DNA of 64,000 bases, taken from assembly GCA_013398055.1 (NCBI GenBank), contig VZRS01001524.1, positions 327,766 through 391,765 on the forward strand. The letters are read 5' to 3'. The notes beneath the pieces were generated by a model. That model saw nothing but the letters and a program-made list of their open reading frames with translations, ran no database searches and had not been told where the DNA came from. This document shows positions 39,452 through 51,400 of this stretch, one piece after another; positions within the stretch are counted from its first letter, which is position 1; each line of letters begins with the position of its first letter. The translations under genes were made by a program, and so were the position numbers. The stretch comes from Ifrita kowaldi. Taxonomy: Eukaryota > Chordata > Aves > Passeriformes > Cinclosomatidae.

Positions 39452-42400
39452 GTAAGAACCATTTTGGAATTGAAGTATTAATATGTAAATCATGTCAATT
39501 AATGTTAAACAGGTTTTTTCTGATGCAACAGATTCTGGAAGGCTATTTTTGCTATTGAACTGCTGTCATTAATCCAAGTCTATGAGAAAACTCTTCTCTT
39601 TCTAGAGAAATGCTGCCTTTTTGCTCATTTTTCTGATCTGAAACTAGTAAATCAGTCTTTCAAAGGGATGATAATGATACTTAAACAGGCTTCTTAGAGT
39701 TTCTGTATATTGGTGTTCAGTCTTGTCTTCTGGTTTAGACATATTTATTAAAACTGCAAATGATGAGTATTTTCTTTGGCCTTTGAGTTTTTTAATATTA
39801 GGCAGCCTTAATGTCAAATACATTATGATGGAAAAGCAGATCTGATTGACCCTGAAGTAAACAGGCAAATCTGGAACAATTTTGTTGCAGAGAAGTCATT
39901 AGCCCTATAGTATTTGTCAATTTCAAATCATTACGCTCTGAAGTTTCTAGAGGAAATAAATGTTCCTGAAAAAATAGGGAAATAAAAAGAGATGTGGTTC
40001 TCATCATACCACAGAAAGAACCTCCTTCTATGAAATAGGAGATATGATGCTGAAATTATTTTTCTCTATTGCTGTGTGCGTGTTATTTATGCTACAATTT
40101 AATTGTAACAAAGTGCATGACTATAATGTCTTGTGACACGTAGTTTTAATTCAGTTACTTTTAGACTCCAGTTTTGGATGTTTTTCAGTCAAATGAAAAT
40201 ACAGGTTATTGGCACAATGGTATTTCAAATTACCTGGAAGATATTGCTCTTGGTAGATAAGTAGAAAGGTGTTAAATAAAACCATTATATGTTCCCTTGG
40301 ATTATTTTCTTTTTTTCCCCTCCCCTAGCTTAAGCATTGTTATTTATTTCTCACAAATTTTCAAGACTAATTCTGCAAACTCACTGGCTCTTTAGAGCAG
40401 ACAAAAGTCTTTATCTGTGGCTGTTTCTTGTGACAAACCCATTTGGTCAGTTTGTACAAAAGCACAGTCAAAGTGACTATCTCTCTGTGTCTTCTCTTAC
40501 CTTTTTTCCTTCCTGGAAGTAGCTATCAGCTAAGATTAATATTAAGGGGCATTCCATCAGAGTTGTGGCAACATTTGCAGCTGGCTTCAGGCCGGTTCTG
40601 CCTCTCTGGATTTCTAAGGCAGCCTCTTGACTTCTAAGAGTATGTATTAGTTCAACCATTGCATAGTAACAAGCAAACATCTGGCTCCATGGCAAGAACA
40701 ATAAAAGTATTTGCCCCCTTTGCATTTCTCCTCCAAATGTTAGAAGATGCAGAATGGACAATATTTAATTATTAATTGCATTTATGTTTTGCTAAATTAA
40801 GTAGCTTGCACTCTGGTGTATTTAGCTTTTCTATTTCACCAAAACAGATTGTTAGGATAGCATTAGAATGCTCCAGAAGTAGTAATTACTTTGTGTAATC
40901 ACAATGTATATGTTACAATGTATATGTGAACTTAGTGGGGATATTTCAATTCCAATTTCTTAAATGTACCATCAGGGAAACAGCCTCACAAGGTTTTAGC
41001 TATGCTACTAAAATATTCATGACAGTTCCCATTCCAGCTGCCTCTGTGATACTGCCACATCGTCACTAGACCAACCCTAAGAGGAGAGCCTATATAGCCA
41101 GGTATAAAGTATTTGGCAGCAATTGTGAAAACTTGGCAGCTTCTTTTTGTTAGTGACTGAGACTTTGTTGAAGTTTGGCTTCTTTTTCTTCTGTTCTGTA
41201 AACTGGAGTGCTACTTTGTGTAAATGGCTTTGAGATAACAAATGAGAAGTGCACATACTTTTAATAAGTACTACTACCAGTACAGCTCTGGAGCCTATTG
41301 AAATAAATATTCTTTGGAGCTTTAAATGGTATCTGTTACATGGAAGGACAAGGACAAAATATAAGCTGAAGATTTCCTGAACACCTACTTTTTTTGGTAC
41401 CTATGACAATAGGGGAATGTTTTCCTTTAAATATTGCTTCTACCATAACACAATTCTCCTCTCTTACAATTTAACTTTCATAACTAAATCTGTAAAAATC
41501 TTCATGTCCTAATATTAAGGTATCTGTTTGGTGACTTATTCTTTCAATACCCACAGGATTATTACACTATCATAAAGAAACCTATGGACTTAGGCACCAT
41601 AAAAAAGCGTCTGGAACATAATTACTACACAAAAGCTGCAGAATGTATTGAAGACTTCAAAACTATGTTCTGGAACTGCTACATGTATAACAAGGTATGT
41701 GAAACATCAACTGGTACCAGTAACTGGTTCTACTGAATTATACAAACAAGCACATGGTTATTAGAACATGCAATAAGTTAGTCAACATTTTCATTATTTT
41801 TTGGAAACTATTTTCTCTGAAATGTTGGGGAGGTTTTTTTGCTAGGTTTGACTGAGGACACATAAGTGAAGTCTAGCTTGCTGCCCCAACAACTGAGTGC
41901 ATAGTCTTTTCTGCACCAGGACCCCTTATCCAAAATCTCTGAGGTTTAGCTGCAGAGCTCATGAACAGCAAGCACTGCTGTGCAAGCCTAAGGCTAGCAA
42001 CTCTGAGCCATGCTCTCTTCCTCCAACAAGTTTAACCTAATGAAGTGTGAGCACCTCCCTGTGCTTGAATATTTGTTGGCTGTGTCTTATTATCTTTGAG
42101 CTTCAATTCCTGTGTTTCTTCAGAACACAGGACTAAAAAAGGGAGTTGCAGATCTGCCCCCCTTTGGCCTTTGTTGTAGAAGTATGCAGATGTAAAGGAG
42201 GTTTTTTCAATGGAACAGTGGGAGAAAAAGTATTTCAGTGGTGAAATAATTTGCTTTAAAGTGAGTTGCAGGGGCAGGGATGGCAATGATTTCTAGACCT
42301 CTCAGGTGCTGGTGGCTTTTTTCAATCTGTTGGGGCGGGATTCTCTAGTCTGGTTGTTTTAAGAGATAGCTCCCAATACTGCAGCCTCTCCTTGACTGAA

Positions 42401-45400
42401 TGGTACTGACCATATTTTGCAGCCAGGTGATGACATTGTGTTTATGGCTGAAGAACTAGAAAAAGTGTTTATGCAGAAGATAGCCCATATGCCCCCAGAA
42501 GAAAGACTAGTGAGTCTCAATAAAGGAAAGACAAAAGGAAAGAAGACAGAAGGTAAGGCTTGTGTTATATGCTGAACTTGTAATATATTAAGCAAGCAAA
42601 ACTGGAAATAGACCCTTCGTCACAGCTCAACCCTGGAACAGTTTGGGTGTTCTCTACTCTTTCCAGAACAATCAGACAAATAACAATACTTCTATAAGGT
42701 TTTAGAAGCTTAAAAAAAAAAAAAAAAGATTTTTTTTTTTTTAAAAAAGGAAACTAACTTCCAATTCAGAGACTGTCATGCCACTTGGCACTGTGTTATA
42801 TAAATGAATAGGTGTGAACATCTGTGGGAACTAAACAGAGTAAGAGTGAAAAAAACATGAGTAATCTAACCAGCCAAACAAAATACAGAAAAATATTGGT
42901 CTAAACTGTTCTCAGATCTCAGTGGTGGAGATCTGTAATATTGCTAAGCAATATATGCAGATATTAACTATGCTTAGGAAACATGAACCTTCATGATGCC
43001 AGTCTGCACCCTTTGCTGCTTGGTTTTCATGTGTTGGTAGAAAATAACTTGATATTTTCCTTGGCAAGAACATTTTTACAATGTACAGAGTGCAGTATGA
43101 TACCTCTTTAATCGTTGGTCGGAAGTTAATCCACACTTTCTTGAAGCCAAATAATGTGTAACTTGGTACAATAGTCTAGATGAAGCACTAACAGTGCTGA
43201 GTAGAGGATACCAAGGTGGCTGTAAGTAACAAGCACTCTTGTTTGCATTTATTTACGTCATTCATGTATAGAAGAGTGGTTATGTTGACAACTGGTCAAT
43301 TTGACCATGAAAGAAATTAACTGCAACATTTAAGACCTAACTTCTAAAATGCCCTGTATTAAAATAACCAGAAACACAGCAGCCCAACCCTGGGACTTCA
43401 AATGAACAAAGCACAAATGAGAAACAAGCTGAAAGCAGAGAGCAGCCTCCAGTGATGACTCAAGAGCGACAGCAGGTTACACTGGCTCCTTTGTCTGCAG
43501 CTCAGCTGACTGCTTTAATGCCAGCTGCAGTCTCTATAACAAAAGTAAGTTTCCTCAAATAACTTTCAGAAAGAAAGCAATTGAAATTGCTTCCTCAGGC
43601 ACTGACGGCAAAACCTTAGGGGCCATGCTTATTGCCATATCTTTTTGAAACTTTTGTTATAACAGAAGATAGTAAGAGATCTCTATTAAAATCTTCTAGG
43701 TTTCTGCTAAATAACTGGGCCAGTACTAATTCTAGAAACTAAACAGAAATTGGGATGATTGCTTGGTGCATCTTTCCTTATAAACGTGGTTTTAAAATGT
43801 TGTTCTCAAAGAAACAAAATTAACTTTCAGATGATCATTCTTGAAGTGTATTACTATATGCAGTTCTGCAGGCTTCACCTTAAGGATAATGGTTTTAGTA
43901 CTAAAATAAAGCTCTAAGTTCTATTTAATAACTTCTCATGTTTTCAATGTAAATCAAATGCTCGATTCTCCAAAAATTAGCATGTTTGCTTAAACACTGT
44001 GTAACTAGAATGGAAGGTGTTTGTAGCTCACAAAAGCAAAGCAAATTCTTGTTTACTTCAATCTGAGTTGTATGTCAACATATGAAAAACACTCCTGTGT
44101 TGACTTAGTTTTGGTTTTGCTCTTCCAGTGAGGAATAGGCACTTCTGCCAGATTCTCCTATAGTGTGTATTTACACTTGACTCACACAGAGTCTGAACGC
44201 TGATGACAAAGCCACATTATATGGCTTCCAAACCAAATATTAACCAAGTTGAAGAAAAACAGAGATAAACCGTGTACATAAGGCACTCAACCAGGCCTAA
44301 AATGAATTGCAGTAGTTTTCCCCCTTCCTATGGCTGTCAACTTGCGTGTAATTTCATAACCTGCCAGCTGCCTGGGATCTTCAATATTGGCTAAAATCTG
44401 ACCACAGCCTGACCTGCAGTACATCTTCTTTTCTTTACATCTAAGATGGAGCTTGGTGTGCTTGTAATACCTTGTAGATTTTAGTCTAAGCTTGGGGAAT
44501 TGCTGCATTCTGCTCTGACTTCAATAGCTGTAAAAGTTCTGACACTTTTTTGGACTACACACACACACAAAAGAATAATCTAAAACTAACCATTCTCTTA
44601 GTGTTCTGGACACCTGTTTATATTTTTCTTTTCTTAGGCAAAAAAAGGTGTGAAAAGGAAGGCTGACACTACAACTCCTAGTACTTCAATAGTGACAGCA
44701 AGTGGTAAATCTTCTGCAATGGTTAATGAAAGAAAAGCTGTTAAAGCACGTGGAGGTGAAAATGAATGCATGGTAAAAAATAAGCTTCTGAATAGATCCT
44801 TTTCAGATTCTCAACAGCCACCTGGAATTATTAAAAAGTTTCAGCTGTCAGAACAACTAAAACATTGTAATGCAATACTTAAAGAAATGTTTTCAAAGAA
44901 ACATGCAGCATATGCATGGCCTTTCTTAAAACCTGTAGATGGGGCATCTTTCTCCACTGGTGCAAACCAAGCCATTACAAAGTGTCCTACAGACCTAGGA
45001 ACCATTAAAGTAAGTATGTTTCTGGGGAAATTAGACTATTTGTGTAATTACAAGGTTTTAAATCTGTTAGCTGAAAAGGTGTCATGAAAGCTGCTTCTCC
45101 TTTGAAAGATATGACGGGCCAAGAAATCAGATACATTTATGTCTCTCAAACTTAAAGTCACTGAAGAAACTCCTCTGAGTCTCTTTGTGACACATAGTCA
45201 CACATAGTGGCTGATCTACTTAACTGCTGAACAAGCCAATATAATTAGTGAGGGAATTACGATCTCCATGAAGCCACTCCAAGCAGGCTGCATGTTAAAT
45301 ATTTCTGTCTGTACACGCAGTGCTGTTGTTCATGCCCCATAAAACAAAATGCAATTCTGTCAACTTCTGCTTTTCCCTCAATCTCAATATTCTTGGTGAA

Positions 45401-48400
45401 GTGCCCTAGGACTTGTACACTGTATGTTTACACATTTCACCTTTCAAGTGGAAAGCACCCAGTCTAGATGGAGATATATGCACTGTGAACACTGGGTATA
45501 TTTGTATGGGGTTAAACTATTTAGCCCAGTTAAGCTCCATTTTTGGGGGGAATGTTCCATTTTAATAGTTTACTAAATTATCTTGAAAGCTGACTTGCAC
45601 AATATAAAGGTTATTTCCCAATTTCTAGTCCATTAGTTTGATTCCAGCTATTATGGAATAAGCTTTGTGTAAATACCATGCTTAGAATCAAAAACAGATG
45701 CTGAGTTCAGAATCAAACAAAACCACCCGAGCATTGTCATCTTGACCAAGTGCTGAAACTAGTACTACAAAGTCCTTCTAGCTATTACAATTAAATCCGT
45801 TCAAAAGACAAAAAAAAAAAGCCTCTTTGTTAAAGAGACAATGTTGAAATGAGAAGCAGGTATTTCCATAATGTTTTTTATAATATTTACTGTCTTGGTA
45901 CAAGCTGAACCTGACCATATATGTTAAAATTCTTGTTCCTCCTTTCTTTCTGCTAGTTCATGGTGATGCTGTCTACTAAATGTGCCTTAAATTTCTTTTC
46001 CTCTAGAAGAAAATGGATAACTTTGAATATAGTGATATACAAGAATTTGCTACAGATGTTAGATTAATGTTCATGAGCTGCTACAAACATAATTCTCCAG
46101 ACCATGAAATAGTTGCTATGGCAAGAAAACTTCAGGTGAGTTATCTTTTAAGTCAGACCTGAAAAAGAATAGTTCATCTCATGCCCTGGTGTAGAATCTA
46201 CTAATATTACTGAACTACTATGTTGCTGTGTAGTTCTACAAGTAGTAGCTGCATAATGCTTTTAGAAATTTGAAAAATATGCTGTTCCCAAACCTAACTC
46301 TTCAGGATGTTTTTGAAATGCACTTTGCTAAAATTCCTGATGAGCCTGTTGCAAGTGATCATCTGCCACAGCCTATGAGACAAATGACAGAAGCTTATTC
46401 CAGTGAAAGTAGTAATGATAACTCCTCAGAAGAAAAATCATCTGAAGACTCTGAAGAGGAGAGAAAAGTGCACCTCGAAAAGCTTCAGGAGCAAGTAAGC
46501 ATTAGTACTTAATGTGTGTGACTTAAGATCTCTCTGGCAATGCCCCTTTCTATGGTCTATACCAAGGCTTAGCAACAAAAATCAGTTTTTAAAAGACTCT
46601 AGTAACTTGTATTTTTAGCACAGAACTTTATTCCCATTTGGAAGCACTGCCAAATGTTGAACGAATAGTGCCTCAACAAGTACAAAGTGGTTTTAGTGAA
46701 CAATTGTTCTTCTACTCTTGCCTACCACTTCTTCAGAGGACTCTCAAACTTCTTAAAAAATAAAACTGTGTTCCTGTGGTATGAGAGCCTGCAGACATTC
46801 CACATGTAGCTTAGTAGCATATTTTTCCAACAGGGTCATTTATTTCATATGGTTAAAAAGCATTATTCTTACCCTCAGTCTCTTTTGAGCTACACAAAGG
46901 CAAGTCATTAAATTCTACTCCACAAAGCTCAGTATGAGAGAGAAAAGAAGGAATCTCATGCTAACCAGTGAAGCAAAGCCATGCTTCATATTAGGAGTGC
47001 AATGGGTGTTGCTACTGCTTGAATGTAACTTTTTAACCTGTTGCTGCTGTATCTATAAACTCTGGGAAAAATCAGCATTTGTTCTGCTAGTCAAATGAGA
47101 GACAGTTTTCAGCTTTTGTCAGATTAGCATCCTCAATTCATGAAGGTAGGGAGAAGGAAAAATGCAAGTGTACAAGGCAACCTTTACAGTAGTGAGTTAT
47201 TTCAGTGTGTATTCTGTGTATTCTGATTTCTGATCTCATCATCTGACCATCTTCCAATTCCTGAGGTTTAAACAAAGCTGTGTGAAGCCCTTCTCCTAAA
47301 TTCTTAGTCTGTCCCAACTAGCCATTTCATACTGCAAAATAAGATGCATGAGCCCAGTCCCACGTGCCTAATTCAGCAATGCTGTAGAAGTATAACCTAA
47401 TAAGGCATTTATGTGCATCCCAAATGCCTGAAATTGAAGAGAGGCTGCTGGAAACCCCTACAGTGATTTTTTTTTTTTTTNNNNNNNNNNNNNNNNNNTT
47501 TTTTTCCCTGGGGGGCGGGGGTGGGGGAAAGTATTCTTGACAGGATGCTAAAAGGCACATGCTGTTAGAAATGTCTGAATAAAATAAACAGTCCTATATC
47601 TTCTAGGATGCATAATCCATGACTAAGGTACAATATAGTAAAATGTTTGGAAAATAAATCTTGTTTGGAAAGCAAATATCCTATTAATATCCACTCAGCT
47701 GGCACAAATTTCCTGTGATTTTTAGGACCAGTTTATTGTTCCTCCTACATTGGCCAAGATTATCAGCATTTTGGGTTTTTTTGTTTTCTTTTTGTTTTTG
47801 ATAGCTTAAAGCTCTTCACCAGCAGCTGTGGGTTTTGACCAAAGCATGCTTATCTAGACCAGAAAAGAAAAAAGGGAAGGCTAAAAGTGAGAAAAGAAAG
47901 AACAAGGAAAAAGCTGAAATAAAAAGCTTGATTCAAAAGAAGAAAAATCTGAAATGCATGAAGAAGCCTAAGAAAAAGCTGTCTTTAAACACGTAAGTGT
48001 GGGGAACTTGTGTGGGTGTCAAATTATTTTAAACTGCTGTTACTGCAGTATACTTTTTTCCTGCAGTCAATCAAAGAAAACCATGCAGCAGGTTTTGTTG
48101 GCACATAAGTCAGAAGATGAAGATGCTGCCAAACCTATGAATTATGATGAAAAACGACAGTTGAGTTTGGACATAAATAAACTCCCTGGAGATAAGCTTG
48201 GGAAAGTAGTCCATATAATACAGTCAAGAGAACCTGCACTGAGGAACTCTAACCCTGATGAGATAGAAATAGACTTTGAAACTTTAAATGCTTCAACACT
48301 CAGAGAACTAGAGAAATATGTAGCAACCTGTTTGAAGAAGAAACAAAGAAAGCAGGGTAGGTAGCATAAATGATGTTTTAAAAAGCCCACTAAATTTGCT

Positions 48401-51400
48401 TTCTGGTTTGCTTTCATGTTAACTTCTGTTTCACATGCAGATAAAAAACCAACAAAGTCAAAAGAAGAACTTAATTCTGAGAGGAAACAAGAGCTAGAGA
48501 AGAGACTACTGGATGTCAATGGTCAACTAAACCCAAAGAAGGAGAGCTTCAAGAGTAATGTGGCTCTTACTTTTACTCATTTACAATGGAAATAGCTTAA
48601 AGTGGAATTCTTCCCTTGGGCTTCAGCCCTGTTAGGCAGCTGGGGACTTTCTCCTCAGAATAGTTGGGGTATTAAGCTTCCCACTGCTAGTCTCAAGATT
48701 CTTTCTATGTTGAGTGAGCTGGAGTCACAGCAGCATATTTGGTCAGTTACTTGTTCTGTCTAAAGCACCTTCCTTATTTTTGCACCTAATACTTTATTAC
48801 AGGTAAGGATGGTAACAGCTTCAGATATTAAGAGACACTGAACAATTCCCTTATGCTAATGTATGAGAACATGGTGGGGAGTGTGGAGAGTCACACAGTC
48901 TGTTTGTTTGCAATTCATTTTCTGTGGTTTAGAGATGCAAGAATAACCAATTCTAGTCATACCTGTTAGGTAGCAGTGTCACTAATGCTGTCATGCTAAC
49001 AAAACTTGTGTATCAGTGACAGGTGTGCTGTGTTATCTTAGACTTAAGGAAGTATCCTAGGAGAATCAATTCAGTTTTTCAGGCAATAATGCATTTCAAG
49101 ATCAAAGCCAGAAATTCAGTGCATACTTGAACTGTACACTTACTGATGGTTCTCATCAGGGGCTGAGAATGGATCAATGCAGCTGATGCTGCTATTATAA
49201 GTCAAGCTGCTCCTCATTAAAATAGTGAGTGCTATTATTGCCCTCCACTGGATATCTATTTAGCTCCTATGTAAAACCAGTTAGCTGAAATGATAGAATC
49301 ATCTCTGGAAGACACAGGGACACTTGTATATCCAGCATTAGCTCAGTCAAGTCTTCCTGTCTGGTATACATAATGGCTTGAAAATATCCTACAAAGAAAA
49401 GCTTAAAGAAGCAGCTGAAATCAATTATGAAGTATATGTTGTGAGGAGAGGGAAAGAAGCTGGCTAGGAAACCTTTACAACTGGTATCTGGCTTGTTTAC
49501 AAGAGCTAAATCTGGACTCGTGTCCAGGGAAACAGGTGTCCATGTAACTTCTCATTTTCAAAGCTTCCATCAGAGCAAAAACTTTGAAAAAGATTTGACT
49601 GCAAAATCATTATAAGCCTGTAGATGCAAGATAGTCAGATGGTGGGGAGGTGGCAAAAGATGGCAATTTGGGAGTACACGTGGTTAGGGAAAGAAGAGCT
49701 GGCTGCAGATAAAGAACTCTGCATCCAAGTCTGGCAGCAGCAACGTGCACAGAAACAGGCTCTTAACAGCAGGAAAGCTTATCAGGGAAAATTACTTGAA
49801 TTGTGTCTTAAGACTGTATAGTTTTAATCTACTTCAGAATTGTAAATTGTGTGACTACAGCTTCTTCTTGGATATTTCATTCATTCAACTAGCTTGCTGC
49901 TGGTAAATCCCACTCCTCTCCTTTCTAGAGGAAGGCCTTTGTTTTCAAGTCCACTGCTAAATGGACAGTAGACAAGGAAGTGAAATAAGATGAACTCTTA
50001 CATGGGAGAATAGGCCTAACAAGGTTGATCCTAGTCTTGTGTATGAAGAATGCTCCATTGCGGGTTGTTCTGAATTCTTTCTTTTTTCTCTTGCAGCTGA
50101 AAACAATGCTGAGTCAAGTACTGGGCCAAGCAGACTGAGTGACAGCAGCAGCTCCTCAGATTCTGGCAGCAGCACTAGCAGTGATTCTAGCTCCTCAGAT
50201 AGCAGTGACTCTGAATCAGGTTAGAAAGCTTATTTTTGTGTTTGTGTAGGCAAAACATCTTATCTCTGTTAGCATCTACTGTTCCACATGCCTATCAAGG
50301 ATTTTAGTTATCTTTGGTTTGGTTTGCTCCATTTTGAAGGCTTAATTCAAATGCTATGAAATGAATGCCTTAATACTGAGATTCCAGGTAACACGAAACA
50401 AAACCCAAGAACAAAACAACCAAACCCCACTACATCCATTCAACTTACAAGTGAAAATCTTTAGGGACCAAAATAAGCTAGCAAAAGGTCTGTGTATCTG
50501 ACACTCAACTATTGGGCTATAGCTTATTCTTGTAGCTTTGATCCCTTTTTGAAAGTGTGATTCATTTTATTTTCATCTTCTGGTGTGCAGCATGGTGACC
50601 TGAGCAAGAAAAGTGCACTAACTGCAGAGCCAAAATCCACCCTGGTGCTTAAGCTGTTTCAAGCTTGTTTAAAGGATATTACAGCATCAGAACACTGAAT
50701 GATGTTTCTCTGTACACAGAACTCTCTTTAGTTTTCTAGGACAGAATAGGATCTGCCAAACTGGAGGTCTACAGTGTAGTTCTCCATATGAGGTATAAGG
50801 TGAGATGAATGCTCAACTCTCTGCAGTGGTGGGGGGGAGCAAACACAGTGAATCAATGGCAATGAAGACCTTGATCCTGCAGGAATCTTTGTGGTCTCTT
50901 TTTTTATCTGGGAGAAGTTCTCTAAACACATCAAGCTCAAGACAATTATTCAAGATAAGAATGTTCCTTTCACTGTGAGGTTTGACTCCAGGTACAACTG
51001 CAACTCACACCTTGCATGTGTGAATAATGAAACATATGTCAATGACTGATTTGGTTTTTTTCCATCCCCCTTTTTCTGCCCACCTCACTGTATTCACAGT
51101 TACAGAAACCTGTTCAAAACAGACTGGAGCCAGGCAGAACTGTGCAGCTTCTACGGAAAAGTCTAAGGTAAACCTGGCTGGAATGGATCTAGTATTTTTG
51201 CTCTGAACAAATAACAAAGTAATTACACAAATAACTTCATTAAACAAAGTTATTTTTTAACATACAACGGTACTAGAAATGATGCAACTTTATCAGGAAA
51301 CAATGAATATGGCTTGAATGCTATTTGTTTTGTAGGACTGATTGATATGAAAATGTCACATGAGCTGTTTGTTAAAGGTAGCTTATGCATCTGTCCAGGA

